From: Thermogemmata fonticola
Lineage (GTDB): Bacteria; Planctomycetota; Planctomycetia; Gemmatales; Gemmataceae
NCBI RefSeq assembly: GCF_013694095.1
Contig: NZ_JACEFB010000003.1
Coordinates: forward strand, 288,490 to 352,489
Direction of reading: 5' to 3'
Length of the DNA: 64,000 nt
A program made the translations under genes and the position numbers. The notes under the pieces are model-generated. The model saw only the letters and a program-made list of their open reading frames with translations. It searched no databases and had not been told where the DNA came from. Positions 46,105-55,191 of the stretch are shown here, piece by piece (the first letter of the stretch is position 1; each line of letters opens with the position of its first letter).

Positions 46105-46824
46105 ACCCGTTCTCCTCCACCGGCCTGCTTGGCTGTGTTCAGCATAGCAAACCGCCCGGCCACCTCAAATGCTTCCTCCTGGCTGTTCCTTCGTAGAGCA
46201 ACCCGTAATTGAGATCGAGGCAGCGCCGCCCTCCCTTGCCAGTGCACTCCTGCCTGACTTTTCTTCACCCTCTTCGCTGCATTCATAGATGTCACACGGA
46301 TCATCGCTTCATCCCTCCGATGTCGTAACTCACTGGCTACCGTTTCCGTCCATCCCTCCGCGGAATGGAACTTTCACCCGCCAGCCGACCCTATCGCTCG
46401 ATTAGGAAAGGTCTCGCCCCCACCTTTCCTTCCCCCATCGTCTCCGCGCCCACTTCACACCGATGGTCGAATCGAGCGCCACGGTCTACTGATAGGGTGA
46501 TCAGTTACTATAAATATGTCCCACAAAATCGGAGTTGTCAACCAAAAAACCAAAAATTTTTTCCTCGGGGCGACTTGGAGATTCCTCAAGGGCCTAAACT
46601 TGCCGATTGCTAGACGTTCTGGCCGAGGACGAAATTCTCCGCCTGCCGCTTTTGCTTTTCTTCCCGTTCGGTTTGGTCCAGTTTACCCGCCAAAAACACC
46701 GCGGCCCCGGATGGCTCGCCACCACCCGAGGCCGGAGCGGCCCAAAGCCACCTTCCGCTACCCGGCGGAGAGAGATAGCCTCTCGGTTCCCATCACTCCT
46801 ATCTGACCACGATTCTCATCACTC
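46105..46824. other. Spacer with a gene-end remnant
   Basis: About 720 bases. The part 46495-46570 is AT-rich. On the minus strand, in the interval of about 46610-46790, an open stretch without a start reads ...WAAPASGGGEPSGAAVFLAG, then KLDQTEREEKQKRQAENFVL and stops at about 46613. It looks like the C-terminal end of a lost protein and shares GGGEPSGA with a second remnant near 48.8 kb. It abuts the broken ELWxxDGT gene. Confidence 0.45.
46707..46727. repeat. 21-bp direct repeat, left copy
   Basis: Identical over 21 bases to 48783-48803 (core ggatggctcgccaccaccc), in the same orientation. The two copies bracket the broken ELWxxDGT gene. Confidence 0.75.
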
Positions 46825-46839
46825 CTATCTGACCACGAT
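46791..46839. repeat. 23-bp exact tandem duplication at the ELWxxDGT gene end
   Basis: 46791-46813 and 46817-46839 are identical (period 26) and contain the codons for the last residues IVVR and the stop of the ELWxxDGT gene. The second copy of the gene end thus sits just past the stop. Confidence 0.75.
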
Positions 46840-48494
46840 CACACGGGAGAGGACCTGCAGGCCGTTGCCCAAGCGGGCCACCAGGCGGTAGCGCCCCGGC
46901 TGGGACAGCACCAGGTCGCCGAACGTCGCCAGGCCGTGAATGCTCGTCCGCTTGACCAGTGTCCCGCTCAGCCCGCTGCCCGCCCGCAAACTCAAACGGA
47001 TCGCCACATTAGACACGGGCCACGGATCACCATGCTGATCCAACAACATCACCTGGACTCGGAAACGCTGACCCATCCTTACTCTCAGTGGAGGCTCGAG
47101 ACGAAAAGTGATTGAAGGTGCTATTCTCCATAACTCTCGACCACTATTTCCATTATCTCCGACAAAATATAATGTTCCTCCAGCATTGGTCAAATATCGA
47201 GGATAGGAGCAGCCGCTGGGATTAATATCTGCTACCAGAACAGTACCTGTTATAGTTCCATCACTACGCCATAGCTCTCGTCCATTCACACCGTCATCTG
47301 CACTGAAATACAATATACCATCGACATTCGTCAAATATCGGGGGTGCGAACCAACAGGTCCTAGAGTGATGTCTTGAACCAAATAGGTTCCACTTATCGT
47401 GCCGTCGCTCCGCCACAACTCCCGCCCCGCAATACCATCGTTGGCCACGAAAAATATCGCACCATCCACATAGGTTATATAGGATGGATTGGAGCTGCCT
47501 ATACTTGGATTGATATCTTTGACTAAGACAGTTCCGTTATCGGTGCCATCGCTTTTCCACAATTCTATACCATCGGTCCCATTATTGGCACTAAAAAACA
47601 ATATCCCATTGGCGTTTACCAAGTACGAGGGGTTGGAGCTTCCAGCGGGATGGATATCCTTGACCATGGAAGTGCCTGCTTCTGTGCCGTCGCTCCGCCA
47701 TAACTCCCGACCATATAGAGGATGAAAGGCGCTGAAAAACAGCGTACCTTCCACATTCGTCAAATTCCGAGGATAGGAGTTACCAGTCGGATGGATATCC
47801 TTGACCACGGAGGTGCCTGCTTCTGTGCCGTCGCTCCGCCATAACTCCCCACCTAGGACTCCATCGTCCGCTGCGAAAAACAACGTCCCATTCACATTGA
47901 CCAAGTACCGGGGATCGGAACTGCCTAAATATCCTTCACGAGAAGGGTATTGGCCTCTGTTCCGTCACTCATCCACAGTTCTCGACCATTCGTTCCATCA
48001 TTGGCTGTGAAAAACAAGATTCCGCCGACATTGACCAGCCAACGAGGATGAGAGCTATCACCGCTGTGGATATCCTTGACAAGGTTCGCTGTCGTGCCAT
48101 CGAGCTTCCATAACTCCCGGCCATGGCTGCCATCGTCTGCAGTAAAAAACAGAGTACCGTTGACGTTCGTCAAATAGCGGGGATTGGAGCTGCCAATGGG
48201 GTTGATATCCGCCACGCGCCAGGTACCTGCTGCGGTTCCGTCTGTCCGCCACAGCTCCCGGTCGCCACTGGCATCCGTGGCCGCGAAGTACACGACGCCG
48301 TTGACCTCGGTGAAATAGGCCGGATAGGATGCTCCCGAACCGGTGGCAATGTCCTGGATCATCTTCACCCCGACCACCGACGGCGTGGTGCGATCCTCCA
48401 GAGCCTCCACCTGCAAGGCTGGAGAGCGGCGAATAGTGCGAGCAGAACCCGTCGAGAACAAGCGGCGTACCTACGAGCGAAGCAGATACTTCAT
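46825..48494 (-). pseudogene. Broken ELWxxDGT-repeat surface protein gene
   Basis: An original ATG at 48494-48492 with gagg 8-9 bases upstream reads MKYLLRS and then TAG, then continues in the same frame as VRRLFSTGSARTIRRSPALQ and VEALEDRTTPSVVG, the planctomycete N-terminal motif. A restart at TTG 48461 would keep most of this. Three repeats of about 47 residues (NVNGTLFFTADDGSHGRELW type) follow to 47925, where ...LLVKDI meets a stop. The reading continues in another frame from about 47920 as SSDPRYLVNVNG with six more repeats, then an Ig-like C-terminal domain (LRVRMGQRFRVQVMLLDQHG) to 46825. The junction has lost about seven bases relative to the DINPIGSS pattern of other repeats. Two lesions make loss of function likely. 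A sequencing error at the junction is possible. Confidence 0.75.
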
Positions 48495-49039
48495 GGGGGA
48501 TTTCCTCAAGGGCTAGGGGGCTTCACAATATATAAATTATCGTTAGATTTATTCAAGATTATATCTGTGAGTTTTTGAGTGGTCAAGATAAAATATTTCG
48601 ATCGTAATCTCCAATCTTTGACATTTCCTTAGTGGAGTTGGAAACGGCGCGGAATCGTTCCGCAAGATTGGGTGAAGTGGGAGAAAATGGTATGAGGTTG
48701 CAGGGTCAGCGCCGCTTGCTGGCCGGAAAGAAGAGGTGCGTATCTCGACGGATCGTTCAGATTGCCAACTAACAAATAAGCTCCGGATGGCTCGCCACCA
48801 CCCAAAGGACCGCAGCGCCCAGGACCGCGGCCACTTCGACAGCTCCCTTCTCCCGGCATTCCCTTCCAGCAAATAGGCTGAACACCAGAGTTGATTCATT
48901 TGACATCCTAACCCTTTCGACTCCGGCGTGGCGGCTGCCTTCGCTTACCACATCGTGTCGTGCGAATGTCCGTGTGCAAACTACGGCCCCAGAGAAAAGC
49001 GTTCGAACGACCGGGTAGGGGCTGGAGAGGAATGGCGGG
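48495..49039. other. Spacer with a second gene-end remnant
   Basis: About 545 bases. On the minus strand an open stretch down to 48629 contains LGGGEPSGAYLLVGNLNDPS and ends FTQSCGTIPRRFQLH; it lacks a convincing start and shares GGGEPSGA with the remnant at 46.7 kb. A 45-codon frame MSNESTLVFSLFAGREC... overlaps it. Neither is accepted as an intact gene. Confidence 0.4.
48783..48803. repeat. 21-bp direct repeat, right copy
   Basis: Partner of 46707-46727, same orientation, on the other side of the broken ELWxxDGT gene. Confidence 0.75.
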
Positions 49040-51595
49040 TTAGCGGATGTCGAGTTCCAGTTTGGCCAGGATGGGGTTGCGGCGGTCGCCGCGCTGGCGG
49101 TAGTCCTCCAGCAGGGTCTCCAGGTTCGGGACGAGCCGCTGTGGACGATACCCCAGGGGGGAGTTGCCGTTGATCGTGATGCGGACCGGCTTGTTCCAGT
49201 CGATGAGATCGCGGGTGAAGTGCAGGGCCAGCCGTTGGATGCCGAGGGTGCGTAACGTCACCAGGTTGTCACCGAGGATGTCGCCCTGGACGGTGGCCGG
49301 GACGATGAGTCGTCCGGGGGCCAGGTTATCGATGAGGCGGCGGGGTTCGATCTGTTCGGCTCCGAGCCAGTAGAAGCGGTTGTCGCTGGCGCGCATGGTG
49401 GTCCAGGGGGGGCGGGCAATAGGTCCGAGGGCCAGAGTGGCGGTGCCGCTGACGCGCCGCTTGCGCTGGAGCCAGTCGAAGAGAGTGGGGATTTCGACGG
49501 GATAAAGTTCCAGTCCGCGGCCTTTGTAAACATGGAGGAGGGCCGGGAAGCCGCGAGGCATCCACTTCTCAAACAGCCGGCGGGTGTTTTGCAGGGAGTC
49601 GCCGGAGAGTTCCCCCGTGACGATGTAACAGGGGAGCTTCTGAGCGTTGGTCCAGTATTCCGAGAGGAAGTTGGCCCATTTGGGGCGCGGGGAGAAGGCG
49701 GCGAGAGCAGCGAAGAGGTCAGGATGGGATAAGCCCACGTCCAAAGCCATATTGGCACCTTCCGCATAACCGAGAAGGTAAACCCGATCGTTATCCACGC
49801 AGAAATGGCGGATGGCGTCGCGGAGGACATCGAGGACGTAGGCGTGGTCGTCCCCTTGCCAGCGCCAGCCGGAGTCGAAGGCGTTGGTCCAGTCCGGAGC
49901 CAGGAGGATGTAGCCGTAGCGGTCCGCTTCGCGGGCCACACTGGCCAGAGCTTCGGCCGCAGGGATGGTCGTATGGGTCAAAACGATGAGCACGGGCCAG
50001 GGGCGGCCGTGGTGATACTCCGGCGGCAGACGCAGCAAGTAGGGAATCCCCCGCGGGTTGTCCGGGGTGGAAGGGGTGATCCGGCGGTAGATACCGCTGG
50101 GCAAGCCTGCTCCCGCAGAAAGCGGTTCCCCGGAGCGGAAGAGGAGGTGTTCCGGCTCGGCGGGAGGCAGCAGCATGATGATCTGCGCGATTTCTTCTGG
50201 GGGAAGCGGCTGGCTCTGGCTGTAGCGGGCGAGCAGTTCGCGTCGGCTGTTGAGATCGGGGCTGCGCTGGTAGTCGAGCACCAGCAGCCGAGCTTGCCAG
50301 AGGCGCAGGGCCGTTTGAGGATTGGGAGTGGCGCCATTGCGGCCTTTGATCCAGCCACTGACGGCTGCCGCCAAAAGCTCCTGGGGTTTGTGCGTGGGGT
50401 CGCGGCCTTGCTGGAGTTCCCGCTGGGTCTGCGCGAAGAGTGTCAGGAAGGTGTCAATGCGCTCGACGAGGTCCGGATGCAGCTCGGCATAGACGGCTTC
50501 CCCCGCTTGCACCAAGAGGGCGTCGCTGGGGGAGAGGGCCTTGCGGGGCCAGAAGAGCAGGGCTGGTCCCCCCGCCACGGCATGGCAGCCGCGCGCCTGA
50601 TCCAAACCGGTGAAGGCGTCGAGGAGACGGCGGAGGGCGGCGCGGGCTTGCTGATACCGTTCCCGCAAGGTTTTACCCTGGGCCAAGATGGCCGTGAACC
50701 GCTCGATTTGGGCCGGTTGGGCTTTGTCCGCGGGGAAGGCGGAGCCGAGTTCCTGCAGATAGTTGTACCGGGCGGCTGCCAGGGCCGCTTCGGCCTCCTT
50801 GAGCACCAGGTCGGCCATCGCGGTATTGGCGTCACGCACCAGAGTGTCGAAGGCTTCCTTGTCCTCAGCCGGCACTCCCTGAGGGAAGGCCTTGCGGATG
50901 GCTTCGATATCCTCCAGGGCGATCGCTAGCCAGCCGGCCTCCAGCATGAAGCGGGCTAGTGCAATCCGCTTGCTCGCCTCCGGTTGCCCTTCCTTTTCCG
51001 CTAGTTCCGGGTGCATCAACAGAAGCTTGCGAACCACTTGGGGGTCCCATTCGCTGGTGCGGTAGGCTACGCGCCAGGTATGCGTGGACGAGACGATGTA
51101 GATGAAATGCGGGTCCATGTAGGTGATCTGCTGATCGATGTGCTCGAAACTGATGGGGGTGCTGACTTTGATCCGGCGGCGCCACTGAGCGTTGAATTCC
51201 GGCGCCTCCAGCAACTTCATCCCCGCCGGCAGGGGAAAGGACGAAACCCGGCCGACAAACTCCTGCCGGTACGCCCGATATTTGGGGCGCAACTTCGCCT
51301 GCGGTGCCACGGCGCCTTTCTGCCGCACGTGCTCGCTGAAGACCACGACCTTTGGCCCTTCATCGACCAGATCGAAGCCAGTGTCCTTGACGATCGGCAC
51401 GATCCGCCCACTGGCCTTGTCCACCACCGTCGTGATTTCCTTGCGCGCCGACCCTTGCAGGATGAACCCATCCCGGAGAATCACGACCTCTTCCCCATCC
51501 TGGCTCCACACAGGCAAGAAACCTGCCAGCAGCAGCAGGCCGACCGCTCCCCCCCAAAGCCGCCTCTTCGGATGCCGCACAAGATGTTTAGCCAT
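49040..51595 (-). CDS. Large secreted protein with C-terminal alpha/beta-hydrolase domain lacking the serine
   Basis: 851 residues from ATG 51595-51593 (gagg 8 bases upstream); the frame is open to 51682 but unlikely. A signal peptide is followed by a first domain that resembles the short SLA1-like pattern GEEVVILRDGFILQGSARKE and VDKASGRIVPI. Residues about 170-470 are mainly helical and unrecognised. From about 490 an esterase-like domain appears (IPYLLRLPPEYHHGRPWPVLIVLT, YGYILLAPDWTNAF, VDNDRVYLLGYAEGANMALDVGLSHPDLFAALAAFSP). The elbow GYAEG (609-613) has Ala where GxSxG needs Ser, so catalysis by the usual route is unlikely. The last 150 residues form another domain (LHFTRDLIDWNKPVRITING). 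Probably a periplasmic binding or scaffold protein. Confidence 0.75.
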   Translation of the reverse strand: MAKHLVRHPKRRLWGGAVGLLLLAGFLPVWSQDGEEVVILRDGFILQGSARKEITTVVDKASGRIVPIVKDTGFDLVDEGPKVVVFSEHVRQKGAVAPQAKLRPKYRAYRQEFVGRVSSFPLPAGMKLLEAPEFNAQWRRRIKVSTPISFEHIDQQITYMDPHFIYIVSSTHTWRVAYRTSEWDPQVVRKLLLMHPELAEKEGQPEASKRIALARFMLEAGWLAIALEDIEAIRKAFPQGVPAEDKEAFDTLVRDANTAMADLVLKEAEAALAAARYNYLQELGSAFPADKAQPAQIERFTAILAQGKTLRERYQQARAALRRLLDAFTGLDQARGCHAVAGGPALLFWPRKALSPSDALLVQAGEAVYAELHPDLVERIDTFLTLFAQTQRELQQGRDPTHKPQELLAAAVSGWIKGRNGATPNPQTALRLWQARLLVLDYQRSPDLNSRRELLARYSQSQPLPPEEIAQIIMLLPPAEPEHLLFRSGEPLSAGAGLPSGIYRRITPSTPDNPRGIPYLLRLPPEYHHGRPWPVLIVLTHTTIPAAEALASVAREADRYGYILLAPDWTNAFDSGWRWQGDDHAYVLDVLRDAIRHFCVDNDRVYLLGYAEGANMALDVGLSHPDLFAALAAFSPRPKWANFLSEYWTNAQKLPCYIVTGELSGDSLQNTRRLFEKWMPRGFPALLHVYKGRGLELYPVEIPTLFDWLQRKRRVSGTATLALGPIARPPWTTMRASDNRFYWLGAEQIEPRRLIDNLAPGRLIVPATVQGDILGDNLVTLRTLGIQRLALHFTRDLIDWNKPVRITINGNSPLGYRPQRLVPNLETLLEDYRQRGDRRNPILAKLELDIR

Positions 51596-51837
51596 GGGCC
51601 TGTCCTCAATAGGGATCAATCCTTGAACCACGTCGCTGGAATAGCTTCCTCGCTGCCACCCGGCTGTCCAGCCATCACGCATCGGTAATCCAGGGAAACG
51701 GGAATCCGTCCTTCCCTGCCCGGCCAGGATGCCTTCATTGTTTCCGGTTTGCCGGGGCGGATCAAGCCGGCCCGTTTCTCCCCAGGGCCAGCCAAGCCGG
51801 CTTGGACACCCCGCCAGAAAGCCGCCCAGTCCTCGCC

Positions 51838-51903
51838 ATCGCTTCTGGGGTATCGCTTCTGAGTTCCCGGATCGCTTCTAGGGTATCGCTTCTGAGTTCC
51901 CGG
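51838..51903. repeat. 33-bp tandem duplication
   Basis: Units 51838-51870 and 51871-51903 differ at one base. Each unit itself contains atcgcttct twice, so the element has an inner and an outer period. Confidence 0.8.
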
Positions 51904-52126
51904 CATCTTCCCTCGACACTCCCTGCAAGCGTCAGCTATATTGATAAACGAACCAGAGCGAGAGTTATTAGCGGCTTCAGTGAAGGGATCCGACAGGCAG
52001 GGCGATTCCGCACCAACACTGCCGCTCGAAGCGACCAAGAGGGGCGCGGGAACAGCGCCGGTCTCGAAGCTGAAGATCCAGAGGGGTTTTACTCCATCGA
52101 ATCGGAAAGAAAGAAGCGCCCCAACT

Positions 52127-52160
52127 CCGGGGAGCATGCTCAACCGGGGAGCATGTTCAA
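52127..52160. repeat. 17-bp tandem duplication
   Basis: ccggggagcatgctcaa (52127-52143) is followed directly by ccggggagcatgttcaa (52144-52160), one mismatch. Confidence 0.8.
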
Positions 52161-52289
52161 TGTGCACGAATCCAGAGAGTCCAGTGGGCGGGAAGGAGGA
52201 TCGCTGCGGATTCCCGGAAGGTGCGGGCTGTTGCCCGTCCGTCCTACGATCTGAGAGCGAGCACCGTTGAGTCCAAGGAACGAGACGCA

Positions 52290-53120
52290 ATGCCGATTCA
52301 GTTCCGTTGTTCTCACTGCCGGGCGCGCCTGTCGATCACCCGGCGGAAAGCAGGCATGATGACGACCTGTCCGCGCTGCGGGCAGGAAGTGCGCGTGCCG
52401 GAGGTGGACAGCAACCCCACGGCGCGCTTGGCCGAACGTTCTTCTCCAGAAGCCGCTTCCTCCCCAGCGTTGCAAGCCCGTCCGGTGGAAGGTGGCACAC
52501 CTCCGCCCCTCCCTCCCCTTTCCACAGGAGGGAGCAGCCAAGCGCCGCTGCAGCCTCCACCGCTGGACCTGTCGCCGCTGCCTCCCCCGCTGCAACCTCC
52601 CCCGCTGCCGTCGTCGGTTCCAGCCGCTGGTATCGCTTCCGTCTCCCTACCACCGCCTCTACCTGTGAGTCCTTTGGCTGGTGCAGTCCCTCCGGCACCG
52701 GCCATTCCCCCTCCACTGCCGTCCAAGGTCGTGGTCCCCCCGCCCGCAGGAACTGGGATAGCTCCAGCAGGGGGACACAAGGCACCGCCCCCCGTTTCCC
52801 CACCTTCGCCGCGCGACAGTAAACCTGCGGTCCGATCGGCGGAGAAAGCGGCCAAGCCCCGCTCCGCCCGACCCGCGCCCGCTGACAATGAACCGCCCCT
52901 GTTTGAGCGGGACATCGATTCTCTCTTGGGACCAATTCAGGACATGCAGCCGTCCCGCAAGCAACGCTCCCAAGCCGCAACCGGCGTAGATGCCACGATG
53001 ATCCTGGACCACCGCGGGCCGCCCAGCGAATACGTCCAGCGGCTGACCTCGATTGTGGTCATTGCCTTCACTCTCGTGGTGCTAGCATTCCTAGCAGGCC
53101 TGTTTATTGCTATCCGCTGA
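52290..53120 (+). CDS. Zinc-ribbon, proline-rich, tail-anchored protein
   Basis: 276 residues from ATG 52290, chosen because the frame from there begins with MPIQFRCSHCRARLSI and aagga lies about 10 bases upstream. CSHC and CPRC (at about 8-11 and 27-30) form a zinc ribbon of the type seen at the start of many planctomycete and myxobacterial regulatory proteins. Residues 45-190 are Pro/Leu/Ser-rich (PPPLPPLS, LQPPPLPSS). Residues 195-245 are basic, and TSIVVIAFTLVVLAFLAGLFIAI at the end is a membrane helix. Topology is an N-terminal cytoplasmic ribbon with a tail anchor. Function is unknown. Confidence 0.75.
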   Translation: MPIQFRCSHCRARLSITRRKAGMMTTCPRCGQEVRVPEVDSNPTARLAERSSPEAASSPALQARPVEGGTPPPLPPLSTGGSSQAPLQPPPLDLSPLPPPLQPPPLPSSVPAAGIASVSLPPPLPVSPLAGAVPPAPAIPPPLPSKVVVPPPAGTGIAPAGGHKAPPPVSPPSPRDSKPAVRSAEKAAKPRSARPAPADNEPPLFERDIDSLLGPIQDMQPSRKQRSQAATGVDATMILDHRGPPSEYVQRLTSIVVIAFTLVVLAFLAGLFIAIR

Positions 53121-53378
53121 GAGGCAGCGGTTGAGGGCCTGCCGCTGCTCTCCGTCCCCTATTCGCCCGCGTGGGCGATCCTTCTTGTCTGCCCTGCTCG
53201 CCTCGGCGACTCATCGGAGACGGGGTGACATGGGGTTCCGACCGAACTCCGGCTTGGGAATGCCAGCCGAAGCCGAACTTGGAGCGCGCTTTGGGAATAC
53301 CAATTTGGGAAAGTCCATGCAGGGGGACGCACCGCTGGGGTTAGTGTCTCCGCATGATCGGGGGGAGGTTGGAACAGT

Positions 53379-54131
53379 TCAGGGTGAAGAGGGCGGGCGG
53401 CGCTGTTCCTCGGCGTAGCTGGGGCGGATGTAGAGCGGCTCCAGAGCGAACAGCTCACTGCGGGAAAGGTCGGGCATGCGGGAACCGGCAGCGTACAAGC
53501 CCTGGAGGGTGGGATGGTGGGTTTCCGGCGGGGTCAGGGCCAGTTCCGGCCAGTGTTCCGCGGCTTGCAGGGCACCGGGACCACTGACAAAGGCCTCCGC
53601 CGCCACGTGGCTGCGCCACTGTTCCCAGGGTAGCAAGAGCAACTCGGTTTGTGCTTCCCACCCGTGGTCTGAACGCTGGAACAACTGGGCATAAGCGTGG
53701 CCGCGCAAGGCATCGGCGACCACCCAGAGGGGCGTGCAGCGGGGCGGCGCTTGTTCCGCCACAGCCGCGAAGGTGGGGACTGCCCGCAGAGCACAACCCG
53801 TAGCGTAGGCGAAAGTCTTGGCGGACATCACCCCCACCCGCAGACCTGTGAAACTGCCCGGACCCAAACTCACCATGACACCTGCGCACGCTGCGGGGGC
53901 GATCCCGGCTTGTTGCAAAAGCTCCACCACCGCCGGGGTCAGGTCCCGTGCATGCCGCCGGGAGGGGTCCAGAAGGCGGCTCAGGATAACTTCTCCCCTG
54001 CGAGCCAGGCCGACCTGACCTGTACGCCCGGAAGTCTCGATCAGCAGCCATGGATCGCTCGTTCCTGAGTTTGACCCGCCGTTCGAAACCACCTCTGGCA
54101 TCGTGGCCGAGGAATCAACAGGATCGAACAT
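53379..54131 (-). CDS. tsaB: tRNA threonylcarbamoyladenosine biosynthesis protein TsaB
   Basis: 250 residues from ATG 54131-54129 (gggag about 9 bases upstream). The ASKHA-type fold shows WLLIETSGRTGQVGLARRGE, RRHARDLTPAVVELLQQAGI, VSLGPGSFTGLRVGVMSAKTFAYATGC and VADALRGHAYAQLF. GPGSFTGLRxG is diagnostic of TsaB/YeaZ, the partner of TsaD in making t6A37 on ANN-decoding tRNAs. The C-terminus (LEPLYIRPSYAEE) matches family ends. It is divergent from rnhA, with start codons 171 bases apart. Confidence 0.9.
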   Translation of the reverse strand: MFDPVDSSATMPEVVSNGGSNSGTSDPWLLIETSGRTGQVGLARRGEVILSRLLDPSRRHARDLTPAVVELLQQAGIAPAACAGVMVSLGPGSFTGLRVGVMSAKTFAYATGCALRAVPTFAAVAEQAPPRCTPLWVVADALRGHAYAQLFQRSDHGWEAQTELLLLPWEQWRSHVAAEAFVSGPGALQAAEHWPELALTPPETHHPTLQGLYAAGSRMPDLSRSELFALEPLYIRPSYAEEQRRPPSSP

Positions 54132-54302
54132 AGGCGATAGCTCCCGGCGCTGTGTACAATCCTCAGCAGGCAAGCAGCAGGCCATGCGGCGGGTCAAGCC
54201 ATCGGCCCCGGCAACCGCCCTGCTTCCCCTCGGTTCATCCCGCCATGCGAAAGCCCAAAGCCCATAATGCCGGAAGGGTTCCCCCAGGAGCGCCGGTCAT
54301 CC

Positions 54303-55004
54303 ATGAGTGAAGGCACACGCTTGTACATTGACGGCGCGGCGCGGGGTAATCCCGGTCCTGCGGCTTACGCTGTGATTTTACAGCGTCCCGGCCAGCCTCC
54401 CCTGACCCAGGCTGCCCCCATCGGGACCGCTACCAACAACGTCGCGGAATACACGGCCTTACTGGAAGGGTTGCGCCTGGCCGCGGCACACAAGGTTCCC
54501 TGCCTGGAAGTCATCAGCGATAGCGAACTGTTAGTCAAGCAAATGCAGGGGCACTACCGCGTTCGCCATCCCGAGTTGCAACGGCTGTATCAGGCGGTGC
54601 ACGAGCTGCTCCCGCACTTCCAGCAGGTCACCTTCACGCACGTCCGGCGAGACCAGAACGCCGAGGCCGACCGGTTGGCCAATGCCGCTCTCGATGGCCG
54701 GCTTTCTGCCGCCGGGTCGGAACCGCCAAGTTCCAATGCTGCCGCCGCATCTTCCCAAGCCGCTTCGCCACAGGACCGACCTCGGCCTCCTGCCGCGGAC
54801 TCCGCGCCCTCCGATGGCCCAGCACGCCTGCCCCTGCCCTCCGCCGCCTACCACGACATCCATGCCATCCTCCACTCGGCAGCCCAGACCTGGGCAGCCC
54901 AGGGACTGCCCGCCCTGCCGGTGGACCAGGTTTGGGAACAGATTCAATCGGTTCTGGAAGAGCATCGCTTGTTGCATCGACCGCGCCGTTCCCAGCAACA
55001 ATAG
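54303..55004 (+). CDS. rnhA: Ribonuclease HI family protein with C-terminal extension
   Basis: 233 residues from ATG 54303 (aggag 12 bases upstream, slightly long). The RNase H core (1-132) has all four carboxylates: D10 in LYIDGAARGNPGPAAY, E49 in NNVAEYTALLEGL, D73 in VISDSELLVKQM and D123 in RRDQNAEADRLAN. The sequence is of the shorter archaeal/plant-like RNase HI type without the basic protrusion. The C-terminal 100 residues are an Ala/Ser/Pro-rich linker and a small helical end (VDQVWEQIQSVLEEHRLL). It degrades the RNA of RNA-DNA hybrids. Confidence 0.9.
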   Translation: MSEGTRLYIDGAARGNPGPAAYAVILQRPGQPPLTQAAPIGTATNNVAEYTALLEGLRLAAAHKVPCLEVISDSELLVKQMQGHYRVRHPELQRLYQAVHELLPHFQQVTFTHVRRDQNAEADRLANAALDGRLSAAGSEPPSSNAAAASSQAASPQDRPRPPAADSAPSDGPARLPLPSAAYHDIHAILHSAAQTWAAQGLPALPVDQVWEQIQSVLEEHRLLHRPRRSQQQ

Positions 55005-55030
55005 CAATACCGGAACGGACACACCTGATG

Positions 55031-55098
55031 CTTGGACCGCCTTCGGAACACAAAACCGGGAAGCTTCTTGGACCACCTTCGGGACACAAAATCGGGAA
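55031..55098. repeat. 32-bp tandem duplication, period 36
   Basis: Units 55031-55062 and 55067-55098 share cttggacc(g/a)ccttcgg and acacaaaa(c/t)cgggaa with three differences. They sit 27 bases after the rnhA stop. Confidence 0.8.
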
Positions 55099-55115
55099 AC
55101 ACGATGTCATAGGCA

Positions 55116-55153
55116 TCCGAAGGGGAGCACGCTTTCCGAAGGGGAATGTGCTT
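55116..55153. repeat. 19-bp tandem duplication
   Basis: tccgaaggggagcacgctt (55116-55134) and tccgaaggggaatgtgctt (55135-55153) are directly joined with three differences. They lie just upstream of the next gene's ribosome site. Confidence 0.75.
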
Positions 55154-55191
55154 TCCGTTGATAGAAAACCACGCTGAGGAGGAGTAGCCCC

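Larger units (their letters stand above)
51596..52289. other. Spacer with tandem duplications
   Basis: About 690 bases between divergent genes with no supported gene; the open frames across it lack motifs. It contains two separate tandem duplications, listed on their own. Confidence 0.45.

Noticed and set aside
45915..46304. 129-codon minus-strand frame at the rhomboid start
   Set aside because: Overlaps the rhomboid N-terminus in another frame and lacks motifs.
48769..48951. Small membrane-peptide frame (MSNESTLVFSLFAG...)
   Set aside because: Weak ribosome site and it overlaps a gene-end remnant in another frame; mentioned only as part of the spacer.
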